Positions 26,082-36,356 of a DNA stretch of 64,000 nucleotides are shown here, piece after piece. Position 1 is the first letter of the stretch. Every line of letters starts with the position of its first letter. The notes beneath the pieces are model-generated. The model saw nothing but the letters and a program-made list of their open reading frames with translations. It was not told the origin of the DNA and searched no databases. The DNA is taken from contig NZ_CP058649.1 of assembly GCF_018141445.1 (NCBI RefSeq), positions 267,001 to 331,000 on the forward strand, given 5' to 3'. A program made the position numbers and the translations under genes. The DNA comes from Vallitalea pronyensis (lineage in GTDB: Bacteria; Bacillota; Clostridia; Lachnospirales; Vallitaleaceae).

Positions 26082-28289
26082 ATGACCCAACCTTTAGATC
26101 CTAAGACTATCCCTAAGTATGTTAATGAACTGGAGCGACCGCCTGTATTTAAACCTGTTATTGCCACAGACCCATCCAATGATAAAGTATTGAGCCATAA
26201 TTATACGGTCTTTGAAACACAATTAAAACAACAGCTTCTTCCCGATTGTTTCCCTAAAACACTTGTGTATGGCTACGAGGGCATTATTGAAGATGGTTCC
26301 TGTTTCAGCAGTACACCAGGCCCCACTTTTGAGGCTGTTCGAGGTATCCCAGTGAATGTCCAGTGGGTCAATAATCTTACGGAACCTCATTTTCTTCCCG
26401 TAGACCCAACCTTACATTGGGCAAACCCCAATAATATGCCCACACCTGAGCCACCGTTTCTTGATTTTCCACCTGGCTATCCACTGGCGCAGAGTCCTGT
26501 ACCTGTAACAACCCACTTGCACGGAGGAGAGGTTCGCTCCGATTCAGATGGGGGGCCAGAATCGTGGTTTACCGCTGGTGAGCAGCAGGTAGGTCCTGAC
26601 TTCCTAAAATCCCGCTATACATATCCCAATCAGCAAGAACCTACTACCTTATGGTATCATTCTCATGCATTGGGTATTACACGACTTAATGTTGTTGCAG
26701 GACTTGCTGGATTCTACTTGTTAAGAGATCCTCATAATCCTATAGAACCACTGCTTCCAAGTGGACCATATGAAGTGCCTATTGTTATACAAGACCGTTC
26801 ATTTAATGAGGATGGTTCCTTATTATTCCCAAACGTAGGTGTTAACCCTCAAGTTCATCCTTATTGGGTGAATGATTTTATTGGGGACACCATTATGGTC
26901 AACGGTAAAGTATGGCCTAATTTTAATGTTAAGAGACGACAATATCGGTTTAGATTCCTTAATGGATCCAATTCCCGTTTCTATAACCTCAAATTATCAA
27001 ATGGACAGTCCTTTATTCAGATTGGTTCTGATGGTGGCTTTTTGCCATTCCCTGTTACGTTAACAGAAGTTCTCATTGCACCAGCAGAGCGTGTGGATAT
27101 TTTAATTGATTTCTCAAAAGAATGCGCCGGTACTAAAATTATCGTTACCAATGATGCCATTGCGCCTTTCCCTGGTGGCGATCCACCTGACCCAGATACC
27201 ACTGGACAGATTATGCAGTTCACTGTACTTGATACACCATCCGTACCACCAATGCCTCTTCCACCTATATTGAATGAAATCCCCACATTGATTCCAGATG
27301 TCCCCAAAAAAATCTTAACACTCAATGTGGTATTAAATAATGGCAATGGACCTCTTGAATTACTATTGGATGGACAAAAGTGGGCTTCTCCCATCTCAGA
27401 GCTGCCCATCGTAGGTTCCACTGTGGAGTGGGAAGTTCCTAACTTGACACGAGCTACTCATCCTGTTCATATACACCTTATTCAGTTCCAAATCGTTAAT
27501 CGTCAACTCTTTGATTCGGATAAATACTTAGAAGATTGGTTAAGTATTAATGGAGAGCCCCCTCTTCAACACCCAACCATACCATTACCTGTAGAGCCAT
27601 ACCTTATAGGTGACCCCATTGAACCGGATTTGAATGAGCAGGGGTGGAAAGATACCATACGGATGAACCCAAGTGAAATCACGAGGATTAGACTTCGTTT
27701 CACACCACAAGATGTACCCTCAGGGGATTCAAAACCTGGTGTTAATTTATTCCCATTTGATCCTACATTCGGTCCTGGCTATGTATGGCACTGCCATATC
27801 ATCGATCATGAAGATAATGAAATGATGCGGCCAATGAAGGTTGTATCTTGTCCTATTGTTGAAAGTAATCCTCAAACCTGTTGTCAGGTTGTTGTGGAGG
27901 GGAATACTCAGTTGGTACCACCTGCATTAAACAGTGCACCTGTTTGTCAAAGCAAGACTGTCTTTGCTGACATTGAAAAAGTATGCCCAGAGAAAGTATT
28001 TATCAGTGGTTTCCTTCGTAAAACACTGTGTTACACAGCAGTTCTAGATTGTGGAACCAAAAAAGAACATATTCTTACAGATGATCTTCCTTTCCATTGC
28101 GTCATTGACAGGGAAGATGCTAATGAGAACGACTCGTTCATGGTGACAGGTTCAACGGTGCTATGTGAAGTGTATGGAAAAACCCAGAATTTCGGCATAC
28201 ATCCTGTAACCAATGACCAAGTAGCCTATAAATTTGTTGAAAAAGACATCGTCAAGGTCTGCATTAGAAAAAGTTGTATACATCATTAA
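26082..28289 (+). CDS. CotA-like multicopper oxidase with C-terminal cysteine-rich SPOCS-like domain
   Basis: A 735-residue protein. The oxidase part (residues ~1-590) has all copper motifs: THLHGG (144-149), WYHSHA (191-196), HPVHIH (~460-465) and WHCHIIDHEDNEMM (~568-581, with the type-1 Cys, His and Met ligands). It has no signal peptide, as in CotA, the spore-coat laccase. Residues ~590-735 form an extra domain with about 11 Cys (TCCQVVVEGN, KVFISGFLRKTLCYTAVLDC, HCVIDREDANENDSF, KDIVKVCIRKSC). Its strand pattern resembles DUF3794/SPOCS domains of spore-coat proteins. Related CotA proteins are about 510 residues, so this is a fusion. Confidence 0.85.
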   Translation: MTQPLDPKTIPKYVNELERPPVFKPVIATDPSNDKVLSHNYTVFETQLKQQLLPDCFPKTLVYGYEGIIEDGSCFSSTPGPTFEAVRGIPVNVQWVNNLTEPHFLPVDPTLHWANPNNMPTPEPPFLDFPPGYPLAQSPVPVTTHLHGGEVRSDSDGGPESWFTAGEQQVGPDFLKSRYTYPNQQEPTTLWYHSHALGITRLNVVAGLAGFYLLRDPHNPIEPLLPSGPYEVPIVIQDRSFNEDGSLLFPNVGVNPQVHPYWVNDFIGDTIMVNGKVWPNFNVKRRQYRFRFLNGSNSRFYNLKLSNGQSFIQIGSDGGFLPFPVTLTEVLIAPAERVDILIDFSKECAGTKIIVTNDAIAPFPGGDPPDPDTTGQIMQFTVLDTPSVPPMPLPPILNEIPTLIPDVPKKILTLNVVLNNGNGPLELLLDGQKWASPISELPIVGSTVEWEVPNLTRATHPVHIHLIQFQIVNRQLFDSDKYLEDWLSINGEPPLQHPTIPLPVEPYLIGDPIEPDLNEQGWKDTIRMNPSEITRIRLRFTPQDVPSGDSKPGVNLFPFDPTFGPGYVWHCHIIDHEDNEMMRPMKVVSCPIVESNPQTCCQVVVEGNTQLVPPALNSAPVCQSKTVFADIEKVCPEKVFISGFLRKTLCYTAVLDCGTKKEHILTDDLPFHCVIDREDANENDSFMVTGSTVLCEVYGKTQNFGIHPVTNDQVAYKFVEKDIVKVCIRKSCIHH

Positions 28290-28315
28290 AACTGTAAATA
28301 AAACGCTTCAATAGG

Positions 28316-28354
28316 ATAAAAAGGCTACATATATGTTCAGCATATATGTAGCCT
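28316..28354. terminator. Bidirectional terminator between oxidase and accA
   Basis: AGGCTACATATATG (28322-28335) pairs perfectly with CATATATGTAGCCT (28341-28354). The minus-strand side is followed by TTTTTAT, so it mainly ends the fatty-acid operon. Confidence 0.88.
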
Positions 28355-28375
28355 AATATTCTAATTAAATCACAT

Positions 28376-29164
28376 CTAAACTTCAATATAACGACGATAA
28401 CGGTCATAACGCTTGTTAATGAGTTCATCTTGACTGAGTGTTCCTAATTCACCCAAAGCCTGCATCAAATAATCCTGCAACATTTCACTAATTTCATCCA
28501 AACTATTATGCGCACCGCCATTCGGTTCCTCAATTATTTTCTCAATAATACCAAGCTCTAACAAATCATCGGCCGTAATCTTCATGACCTCAGCAGCTTC
28601 TTGAGCCCGCTTACTATCTTTCCACAAAATACTAGCAAAACCTTCAGGGGACAAAATAGAGTAGATCGCATTCTCAAGCATCCATACTTGATCGGATACA
28701 GCAACCGCTAAGGCACCTCCACTACCACCTTCACCAATGACGATGGATATAATGGGTACTTTTAGCATGGACATCTCATAGAGATTCCTCGCAATGGCTT
28801 CTCCCTGTCCTCTTTCCTCTGCACCGATACCACAATGAGCTCCTGGCGTATCTACGAAACATATAATCGGACGTCTAAACTTCTCTGCCTGCTTCATTAA
28901 GCGCAATGCCTTACGATAACCTTCTGGATGGGGCATCCCAAAATTACGATCGATATTTTCTTTCGTGGTTCTCCCCTTCTGTTGTCCTATAACTGTAACC
29001 GGCATACCGTTTAGTTTCCCAATACCACCTATAATGGCTTGATCATCACCATATAACCGATCACCATGAAGCTCTATAAAATCATCAAAAATCAAATGAA
29101 TATAATCTTCTGCCGTTGGTCGTTCAGCCATTCTAACAAGCTGAACCTTATCCCATGGATTCAT
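28376..29164 (-). CDS. accA: Acetyl-CoA carboxylase carboxyltransferase subunit alpha
   Basis: About 262 residues. It transfers carboxyl from carboxybiotin to acetyl-CoA together with AccD, giving malonyl-CoA. Family markers are [80 protein letters not shown] and [14 protein letters not shown] 29162-29164 has AGAGGTG 6 nt before it, better than the GTG three codons upstream. It is the last gene of the fatty-acid operon, 129 nt after accD, and ends at a strong terminator. Confidence 0.95.
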   Translation of the reverse strand: MNPWDKVQLVRMAERPTAEDYIHLIFDDFIELHGDRLYGDDQAIIGGIGKLNGMPVTVIGQQKGRTTKENIDRNFGMPHPEGYRKALRLMKQAEKFRRPIICFVDTPGAHCGIGAEERGQGEAIARNLYEMSMLKVPIISIVIGEGGSGGALAVAVSDQVWMLENAIYSILSPEGFASILWKDSKRAQEAAEVMKITADDLLELGIIEKIIEEPNGGAHNSLDEISEMLQDYLMQALGELGTLSQDELINKRYDRYRRYIEV

Positions 29165-29293
29165 ATCTGACACCTCTATTTCCTCTATCTTATTTTCAAC
29201 TCATAGACAAAACGCCTACATGAAGTATTCGCCTATTATCAAAATAACTTGATTCTATACCTATCCAAGTATCCCTTATCTATTATTAAGTGA

Positions 29294-30187
29294 TTAACAT
29301 GACACATCTACATGGAAAGATAATAACTGATGCAATGTATCCTTCATGTCACTTCGCTTGACAATTTTATCGATGTAACCATGCTCCAACAAAAACTCAG
29401 CTCGCTGAAAACCATCGGGTAACTTCTGCTTAATGGTCTGCTCAATCACACGTGCACCAGCAAAACCAATCAAGGTACCCGGTTCTGCCAAAATGATATC
29501 CCCAAGCATAGCAAAACTAGCTGTCACACCACCTGTAGTAGGATCTGTTAATACCGTTATGTATAACAATCCCTCTTCACCATGTCGAGCAAGGGCTGCC
29601 GATGTCTTAGCCATCTGCATAAGGGAGACAATTCCCTCCTGCATCCTCGCACCACCAGAAGCAGTAAAAATAATTAACGGTAAACGTTTCTTCGTAGCAT
29701 GTTCAATAGCCCTGGTAATTTTCTCTCCAACAACCTGCCCCATACTTCCCATCATAAAACGGCTATCCATCACCGCAATGACAGCTCTGATGCCATGGAT
29801 ATCCCCTTCACCGGTTACAACACCCTCTTCTAATCCAGTCTTCTCTTGTAGAGCAAGAATTTTCTCTGAATACCCTGGAAAATCAAGCACATTGACCGTC
29901 TCACAACAAGTATCCAATTCCTCAAAAGTATGCTCATCTATAATCTGATCAATGCGAACACCACTGCTCATACGAAAATGCTGCCCACAGCTGGTACAGA
30001 CATAGTCACTTTCCATCAACGCATCACGATAAATAATCTCACTACAATGGGTACACTTCACCCACTTACCCGATGGCACAGAAGGCTCTGGCATTCTTCG
30101 CTTCTGACTCTCTTTAATACTCTCTGGTTCAGACACGATTGTTTTTTGCAATTTAATATATCGTTTTTTCTTAAATAACTCACGCAT
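29294..30187 (-). CDS. accD: Acetyl-CoA carboxylase carboxyltransferase subunit beta
   Basis: A 297-residue subunit. The four-Cys zinc ribbon is [23 protein letters not shown] (about residues 40-63). The crotonase-like core follows, with [50 protein letters not shown] and [12 protein letters not shown]. The zinc ribbon is typical of bacterial AccD and also binds its mRNA in some species. It is separated from accC by an unusual 716-nt gap that contains two hairpin elements. Confidence 0.96.
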   Translation of the reverse strand: MRELFKKKRYIKLQKTIVSEPESIKESQKRRMPEPSVPSGKWVKCTHCSEIIYRDALMESDYVCTSCGQHFRMSSGVRIDQIIDEHTFEELDTCCETVNVLDFPGYSEKILALQEKTGLEEGVVTGEGDIHGIRAVIAVMDSRFMMGSMGQVVGEKITRAIEHATKKRLPLIIFTASGGARMQEGIVSLMQMAKTSAALARHGEEGLLYITVLTDPTTGGVTASFAMLGDIILAEPGTLIGFAGARVIEQTIKQKLPDGFQRAEFLLEHGYIDKIVKRSDMKDTLHQLLSFHVDVSC

Positions 30188-30303
30188 AACATTATTTCTC
30201 CTTTTACAAATCTTACACCATACTCTATCTCAATCTCATAACATTCATTAAAATCTTGTCATCAATACATATAAAATAATTGTACCATATAAAACTTACA
30301 AAA

Positions 30304-30402
30304 AATAGTAAAAGGTAATATTTGCAAAGGGACACGGAGTTCTAAGTTTAAACATTGTTGAGCATATAACAATTTTTAAATCAAATATTACCCTTTACTA
30401 TT
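30304..30402. repeat. Hairpin element D (99 nt)
   Basis: The arms 30304-30324 and 30382-30402 pair over 21 bp with one mismatch. The interior holds GGGACACGGAG and a small ATTGTT/AACAAT hairpin. The interior motif resembles half of the GGGACAC-type REP sequences linked with Y1 transposases in clostridia; that link is from memory. Confidence 0.7.
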
Positions 30403-30594
30403 CCTTGTCATTTGTATTTCAAAATTCATACCATCTATTTTAGGTACCAAGTATCACTTTTTGACGTCCAAACTTCTTCATTTCTTATACAACTCTTATA
30501 CAACCAAAATTACTCCATATAGTCCTTGTATAACCAATCATCATAATTTCCCTAATCAACATACATGGCACTACCCTCCGCCAACGTAGCCCCA

Positions 30595-30791
30595 GTAGAT
30601 GATAGGCTATCCAAAAAGGTGATTTTTAAATGGTTGGTAAGAAACACTTAGCGAATGGAAATCCATATTTCGTTAAGAACCTTAATTGTCTGACCGCAGG
30701 GAGTTTTAAGGTTTAGAAATATTGACTGTAATGAGCTTAGTGTTTCTCCAACCATTTAACATGAACCATTTTTGTATAGCCTATCATCTAC
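30595..30791. repeat. Long imperfect palindrome C (197 nt)
   Basis: The outer 16 bp are perfect (GTAGATGATAGGCTAT with ATAGCCTATCATCTAC). After a few mismatches and a small loop comes a 12-bp stem, TTAAATGGTTGG (30626-30637 with 30748-30759), then GAAACACTTAGC with GCTTAGTGTTTC (11 of 12). A terminal AACCTTAA/TTAAGGTT hairpin closes it. Architecture and length match elements A and B. Confidence 0.8.
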
Positions 30792-30903
30792 GCCGTCTTG
30801 CACACTAAATCCCATACAACAAATCCCACAGACTCAGCCTAAAAACATCCACAAAACTACTTTTCCAGCTACACAACCTACAAATATAAATCAAAAACTA
30901 CCA

Positions 30904-32247
30904 TCACAATACCATACTCTTCTCAATAAAAGACGTATCATACTCACCCTTCACAAACTTCGGATGATTAATCAATGTATACTGAAAATCAAGATTCGTC
31001 TTAATACCTTTCACAATAAATTCACCCACAGCACTGTTTAACTTAGCAATGGCCTTCTCTCGATTCTCATCAAACACAATCAACTTAGCAATCATAGAAT
31101 CATAATAAGGGGGTATGCTATACCCTGCATAAATAGCACTATCTACCCGAATATCCTTACCACTTGGCATATGCAAGAAATCAATCATACCTGGTGAAGG
31201 TCGAAATCCTTTTGACGGGTCTTCTGCATTGATACGGCATTCAATAGCATGCCCTTGAATCTTAACATCTTCTTGGGTATAACCTAACGGCTCGCCATAA
31301 GCAATACGAATCTGTTCCTTAATCAAATCAATACCTGTCACCATTTCTGTTACGGGATGTTCCACCTGAATCCTGGTGTTCATCTCGATAAAATAAAATT
31401 CTCCACTTGCACTCAATAAAAACTCCACTGTACCTGCATTACGATATTGAATGGCTTTAGCAGCTTTTACTGCTGCATCACCCATGGCTGTACGAAGTTC
31501 ATCATCAATAGCCGCAGAAGGGGATTCCTCTAGAACCTTCTGATGCCTTCTCTGCATGGAACAGTCTCGTTCTCCCAGATGTACCGTATTACCATAGTTA
31601 TCAGCCAATATCTGAAACTCAATATGACGAGGGTTTTCCACATACTTCTCAATATACATGGTATCATCACCAAAAGCATTACGCGCTTCTGAACTTGCCG
31701 TTTCAAAAGAATGCACCAATTCATCAGAGTTTCTCGCAATACGCATACCTCTACCACCACCACCAGCAGACGCTTTGATAATGACAGGGTAACCAATAGA
31801 CGCTGCTACCTCAAGTCCTTCTTCCACATGACTAACAGCACCTTCTGAGCCAGGTACAACAGGAATATGATGGGCAATCATGGTCTCTCTTGCCTGAGAT
31901 TTATTCCCCATCTTATCCATCATATCTCCAGTAGGTCCAATAAAGGTAATGTTGCATTCTTCACATACGGAAGAAAAGTGACTATTCTCCGATAAAAATC
32001 CAAACCCAGGATGGATGGCATTAGCACCTGTAATAATAGCGGCACTGATGATTCTTTTTATATCCAAATAACTATCTTTTGCCGTCGCCTTACCAATACA
32101 TATGGCTTCGTCAGCAAGCTGCGTATGTAGCGCTTCCTTATCCGCTTCCGAATAGATGGCAACGGTCTCTATACCCATTTCGCGACAAGCTCTTATAATT
32201 CTTACAGCAATCTCGCCACGATTAGCGATTAATATTTTATGGAACAT
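30904..32247 (-). CDS. accC: Acetyl-CoA carboxylase biotin carboxylase subunit
   Basis: A 447-residue ATP-grasp enzyme that carboxylates biotin on AccB with bicarbonate and ATP. Markers are KILIANRGEIAVRIIRACRE, the ATP lid KASAGGGGRGMRIA, HLGERDCSMQRRHQKVLEE, FIEMNTRIQVEHPVTEMVTG and ECRINAEDP. AGGAGGT precedes ATG. It follows fabZ by 24 nt. Confidence 0.97.
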   Translation of the reverse strand: MFHKILIANRGEIAVRIIRACREMGIETVAIYSEADKEALHTQLADEAICIGKATAKDSYLDIKRIISAAIITGANAIHPGFGFLSENSHFSSVCEECNITFIGPTGDMMDKMGNKSQARETMIAHHIPVVPGSEGAVSHVEEGLEVAASIGYPVIIKASAGGGGRGMRIARNSDELVHSFETASSEARNAFGDDTMYIEKYVENPRHIEFQILADNYGNTVHLGERDCSMQRRHQKVLEESPSAAIDDELRTAMGDAAVKAAKAIQYRNAGTVEFLLSASGEFYFIEMNTRIQVEHPVTEMVTGIDLIKEQIRIAYGEPLGYTQEDVKIQGHAIECRINAEDPSKGFRPSPGMIDFLHMPSGKDIRVDSAIYAGYSIPPYYDSMIAKLIVFDENREKAIAKLNSAVGEFIVKGIKTNLDFQYTLINHPKFVKGEYDTSFIEKSMVL

Positions 32248-32271
32248 TTTTTTACCTCCTAAAAGGCAGAT

Positions 32272-32694
32272 TTACTTAACAATAAATGTTAGCTCTCCGA
32301 CAGCAGCAACTTCACCATCCACAGAAGCAACTGCCTTACCAATGCCAACGGGTCCTTTGCGTTTAATAATATCAATTTCTAATTGTAATACATCTCCTGG
32401 TAAAACCTTACGTTTAAACTTGGTGCCATTAATACCGCCAAAATAAGCTGTTTTACCTTTGTTGCCTTCTTCACTTAGTATAATGACTGCTCCCACTTGA
32501 GCCAATGCCTCAACAATAAGAGCACCAGGCATGACTGGCTCATCAGGAAAATGTCCTGCAAAGAAGTATTCATTCATGGTTACATTCTTATAACCAACCG
32601 CACGTTTCCCTTCTTCCAATTCCGTGATTTTATCCACAAATAAAAAAGGATAACGGTGTGGTATGATTTCTTGAATTTGCATGATATCGAGCAT
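32272..32694 (-). CDS. fabZ: 3-hydroxyacyl-ACP dehydratase
   Basis: About 140 residues with a single hot-dog fold. The active site is HRYPFLFVD with the catalytic His in [20 protein letters not shown] (Glu in the helix). It dehydrates 3-hydroxyacyl-ACP in each elongation round. The start MLDIMQIQ is preferred over an ATG 21 codons upstream because AGGAAGG lies 9 nt before it and family length agrees. There is no fabA/fabM-type isomerase here, so the source of unsaturated acids is not visible. Confidence 0.96.
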   Translation of the reverse strand: MLDIMQIQEIIPHRYPFLFVDKITELEEGKRAVGYKNVTMNEYFFAGHFPDEPVMPGALIVEALAQVGAVIILSEEGNKGKTAYFGGINGTKFKRKVLPGDVLQLEIDIIKRKGPVGIGKAVASVDGEVAAVGELTFIVK

Positions 32695-32781
32695 CTTTAT
32701 AATCCTTCCTTTTTTCAATTTCCTACTGAAATGATTTATATCCAATGATGATTTCACAATACTGTCTTCACCTTGTGTCTA

Positions 32782-33258
32782 TTATTGAGCCTTAAGTTTA
32801 AAAAGTGGTTGACCGTATTCCACAGGTTCTTCATTCTTAACTAGAATCTCAACAACCTGCCCGGATACCTCTGCGTCAATATCATTCATTAACTTCATGG
32901 CCTCAATGATACAAAGAGTAGCACCTTCCGTCACTTGGTCACCCACTTTTACAAAGTCTTCTGCTTCTGGACTTTTAGCACTGTAAAAGGTACCTACCAT
33001 CGGTGACTCAACCACAAAAAGATTTTCATCTGCTTCAAGCTCATTGGTGGTTACCTGACTACCTGGTTCCACGCTGACTTGCTGTATGACAGGTTGTATA
33101 CTTGGTACAGGTTGAACATCTGCATCACCTGTTGAAGCAACTACCTTGGGATACTCTTTTCGAATGGTTATCTTAAAATCTTCTTCTTCAATATCTATAC
33201 GTGTTAATTTCTTTTCATCCACTAACTCAATTAACTCTTTTATCTGTTCAAATTTCAT
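32782..33258 (-). CDS. accB: Biotin carboxyl carrier protein of acetyl-CoA carboxylase
   Basis: About 158 residues. The N-terminal ~60 residues are helical (KFEQIKELIELVDEKKLTRI), a Pro/Gln/Val-rich linker follows, and the C-terminal biotinyl domain holds EAMKLMNDIDA, where Lys is biotinylated. The chosen ATG gives the usual family start; longer upstream readings add 28 residues without support. Confidence 0.96.
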   Translation of the reverse strand: MKFEQIKELIELVDEKKLTRIDIEEEDFKITIRKEYPKVVASTGDADVQPVPSIQPVIQQVSVEPGSQVTTNELEADENLFVVESPMVGTFYSAKSPEAEDFVKVGDQVTEGATLCIIEAMKLMNDIDAEVSGQVVEILVKNEEPVEYGQPLFKLKAQ

Positions 33259-33380
33259 TTTACTCACATCCTTTACACTTACCTTGACGCCCTCCAACCT
33301 ACTGATAAAACACGAAGGGCTTTTACCAACATAATTCCCCAAGAAGAACCTTATTAAACCTAATGCCTATAAATCTACTC

Positions 33381-34619
33381 TTAATCGTCGTAACGGCTAA
33401 CAACTAAAGTTGCGTTATGACCTCCGAAACCTAAGGAATTGGAGATGGCGTATTTCACATCCAGCTTACGGCCTTTTACAGGTATATAATCAAGGTCACA
33501 TTCTTCATCAGGGGTTGTATAACCTGCTGTTGGATGGACAAAACTCTCTTCAATGGATTTAACACAAGCTACCATTTCTACTGCTCCTGCCGCACCAAGT
33601 AAGTGTCCAATCATGGACTTGGTTGAGCTAATGGGAATCTTGTAAGCATGATCACCAAAGGTTTTTTTAATGGCTGCCGTTTCCAGACGGTCATTATAAG
33701 GTGTACTTGTTCCATGGGCATTAATGTAGGACACTTCTTCTGGCTTAATGCCTGCATCTTTTAAGGCTAATGTCATGGCTCGAGCACCCCCTTCACCACC
33801 TGGTGCTGGTGAGGTTATGTGGTATGCATCACATGAAGCACCGTAGCCAATTATTTCGGCTAAAATATTGGCTCCACGAGCTTTTGCATGTTCTAATTCT
33901 TCTAATATAAGGACACCTGCTCCTTCACCCATCACAAAACCATCTCTGTTCTTATCAAATGGTCTTGAAGCTGTGGCAGGATCGTCATTTTCACTAAGGG
34001 CTGTCAAAGCAGTAAAGCCGGCTACGCCTAGGGGTACAATACAACTTTCTGTTCCACCAGCAACCATCACATCCGCATCACCATATTGGATAATACGTGT
34101 CGCATCACCAATGGAATTGGTTCCTGATGCACAGGCTGTAACGATATTGGTACAAGTACCTTGAAGACCGAATTGAATGGCTACGTTACCAGCTGCCATA
34201 TTGGTTATTACGGTAGGGATAAACATGGGTGCAACTTTGTTTGGTCCTTTTGACTCCAGCTTGAGACTTTCTTTTGCTATTCTATCAAGTCCACCAATAC
34301 CTGTGCTGACAATCACACCTATCCGTTCCCTATTAGCTGTTTCAAGGTCAATACCTGATTGATCAAGGGCTTGTTTAGTCGCTGCAATAGCAAAATGAGA
34401 AAAGCGGTCCATGCGTTTTGCTTTTTTCTTATCCATGTATTCTTTTGGGTCAAAATCTTTGACTTCACCTGCTACCGTTGAGCGGTAGTCTTTTGTGTCG
34501 AATGTGGATATTTTGCTGATACCACTATTCCCAGCTTTTAGATTTCCCCAATATTCCTCTACTGAATTACCTACTGGTGAAATAACACCTAAACCAGTAA
34601 CAACAACTCTTCTCTTCAT
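33381..34619 (-). CDS. fabF: 3-oxoacyl-ACP synthase II
   Basis: A 412-residue condensing enzyme that extends acyl-ACP with malonyl-ACP. The catalytic Cys sits in VTACASGTNSIGDA and the two His in INAHGTSTPYND and STKSMIGHLLGAAGAVE. The start MKRRVVVTGLGVISPVGNS is canonical, and the family length is normal. It lies 18 nt after fabG. Single fabF with FabH initiation is the usual type II system. Confidence 0.97.
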   Translation of the reverse strand: MKRRVVVTGLGVISPVGNSVEEYWGNLKAGNSGISKISTFDTKDYRSTVAGEVKDFDPKEYMDKKKAKRMDRFSHFAIAATKQALDQSGIDLETANRERIGVIVSTGIGGLDRIAKESLKLESKGPNKVAPMFIPTVITNMAAGNVAIQFGLQGTCTNIVTACASGTNSIGDATRIIQYGDADVMVAGGTESCIVPLGVAGFTALTALSENDDPATASRPFDKNRDGFVMGEGAGVLILEELEHAKARGANILAEIIGYGASCDAYHITSPAPGGEGGARAMTLALKDAGIKPEEVSYINAHGTSTPYNDRLETAAIKKTFGDHAYKIPISSTKSMIGHLLGAAGAVEMVACVKSIEESFVHPTAGYTTPDEECDLDYIPVKGRKLDVKYAISNSLGFGGHNATLVVSRYDD

Positions 34620-34637
34620 GATTACCTTCCTTTCGTT

Positions 34638-35375
34638 CTAAACAACCATACCACCATCAACATTGATGACTTGACCGGTAATATAGCTTGCTTTTTCAGA
34701 AGCTAAAAAGGCTACTGTCTGTGCTACTTCTTCCGGTCTACCAATGCGATGCATAGGTATATTGTTTAAAATCTGTTCTTTTACACTGTCAGTTAATATC
34801 TCTGTCATGTCACTCTCAATAAATCCAGGTGCAACGGCATTAACGGTAATCCCTCTTGTTGCCATTTCCTTAGCCATGGATTTGGTTAATCCAATAATAC
34901 CCGCTTTTGAAGCTGCATAATTGGCTTGCCCCATGTTACCCACTTGACCAATAACAGATGAAATATTAATAATACGTCCACTACGCTGTTTTAGCATCAT
35001 GCGATTCACGTGTTTAATGCAATTAAAAGTTCCTTTTAAATTCACACGTATGACATCATCGAATTCTGCCTCTGTCATCTTAAGCATTAACATATCTTTT
35101 GTAATACCGGCGTTGTTCACTAACACATCCAAACGCCCATAGTCTTTTTTAATCTGTTGTATTAACTGTTCTGCTTCTTCAAAAGAGCTGACATCTGCTT
35201 TATAGGCTTTTCCTTGTCCGCCATTTTCAACGATACCACTAACGACTTCATCAGCTTCTTTTTCACTGCTTCTATAATTAACAGCTACCACAAAGCCTTC
35301 TTTTGCTAACTGTGCAGCAATGGCTTTACCAATACCTCGGCTGGCACCTGTCACTAATGCAACTTTTTGCTCCAT
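34638..35375 (-). CDS. fabG: 3-oxoacyl-ACP reductase
   Basis: About 245 residues, short-chain dehydrogenase fold. The NADP(H) loop is [16 protein letters not shown] follows ([13 protein letters not shown]), with catalytic Ser and Tyr in [24 protein letters not shown]. It reduces 3-oxoacyl-ACP. ATG 35373-35375 is chosen because GAAAGG lies 9 nt before it, whereas an ATG three codons earlier abuts the site. Confidence 0.97.
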   Translation of the reverse strand: MEQKVALVTGASRGIGKAIAAQLAKEGFVVAVNYRSSEKEADEVVSGIVENGGQGKAYKADVSSFEEAEQLIQQIKKDYGRLDVLVNNAGITKDMLMLKMTEAEFDDVIRVNLKGTFNCIKHVNRMMLKQRSGRIINISSVIGQVGNMGQANYAASKAGIIGLTKSMAKEMATRGITVNAVAPGFIESDMTEILTDSVKEQILNNIPMHRIGRPEEVAQTVAFLASEKASYITGQVINVDGGMVV

Positions 35376-35401
35376 TGCATTCATCCTTTCTTTGTATAGG
35401 A

Positions 35402-36328
35402 TTATATATCTAAGATTCTAATGGCCTTTTCCAGAGACTTAATGTCTTGAATATTAAGGATCTGCTTGGATTTATCAATTTTCTTTACAAACCCTGATAA
35501 ACTTTTACCAGGACCAATTTCTATAAAAGTCTCCACACCATCATCAATCATGTTTTTAATGGTTTCTTCCCATCTAACCGGTGACACCACTTGTTTGGTT
35601 AATAAAGTTTTGATATCTTGGCTATCCTCAACAAGCTCCCCAGTCACATTGGTTATGTAAGGGGTTTTAATATCATTAAGTGCTATTTCTTCCAGTTCTT
35701 CACTTAATCGATTGGCTGCGTCCCTTAACATTGGTGTATGGAATGGCCCACTGACATTCAGTTTCAGTACACGTCTTGCACCTGCTTCTTCTAATTTACT
35801 GCAAGCTTCATTAAGGGCTTCTACCTCACCGGCAATTACAATCTGACCTGGACAATTATAATTAGCAGGCATAACGATGCCATCGATATCACCACAGATA
35901 TCCTCAACAACTTCTGGTGTTAAGCCAAGAACAGCTGCCATGGACCCTTTACCGTCTGGTACAGCCTCTTCCATAAACTTACCTCTTTTTCGCACAAGCT
36001 TTACAGCTTCTTTGAAATCAAGTACATCACCTGCAACAAGGGCACTGTATTCACCTAAGCTTAACCCAGCCATCACGTCTGCTTCAATACCATGTTCCTT
36101 AACGGCTTCCAAAATCGCCATGGTGGTGGTTAGAATAGCAGGCTGTGTGTATTCTGTCTGATTTAATTTATCTTCTTCTTCGTAACATAGTGATTCAACA
36201 TCCATATCTAAAGCTTCACTTGCCATCGTGAATATCTGTTTACTGTTTTTATATAAACTTGCCACATCACGACCCATACCAAGGTATTGAGCCCCTTGAC
36301 CAGGAAATAAAAATGCTGTTTTTCCCAT
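35402..36328 (-). CDS. fabD: Malonyl-CoA:ACP transacylase
   Basis: A 308-residue enzyme that loads malonyl groups onto ACP. It starts with [14 protein letters not shown], has the catalytic Ser in [11 protein letters not shown] and the His in [13 protein letters not shown]. Length is typical. It sits 28 nt after fabK and 26 nt before fabG. Confidence 0.97.
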   Translation of the reverse strand: MGKTAFLFPGQGAQYLGMGRDVASLYKNSKQIFTMASEALDMDVESLCYEEEDKLNQTEYTQPAILTTTMAILEAVKEHGIEADVMAGLSLGEYSALVAGDVLDFKEAVKLVRKRGKFMEEAVPDGKGSMAAVLGLTPEVVEDICGDIDGIVMPANYNCPGQIVIAGEVEALNEACSKLEEAGARRVLKLNVSGPFHTPMLRDAANRLSEELEEIALNDIKTPYITNVTGELVEDSQDIKTLLTKQVVSPVRWEETIKNMIDDGVETFIEIGPGKSLSGFVKKIDKSKQILNIQDIKSLEKAIRILDI

Positions 36329-36356
36329 GACTTACATCCTTTCATTCACACCTGAA

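Larger units (their letters stand above)
30188..30903. other. Gap inside the fatty-acid operon with two hairpin elements
   Basis: A 716-nt stretch between accC and accD, which are normally adjacent. It contains hairpin element D (30304-30402) and long palindrome C (30595-30791). The rest is A+T-rich with no supported gene. It looks like the product of insertion of mobile or structured elements into the operon. Confidence 0.7.

Noticed and set aside
34490..34505. Spo0A-box-like TGTCGAA
   Set aside because: It lies inside the fabF coding sequence and a 7-mer match is expected by chance.
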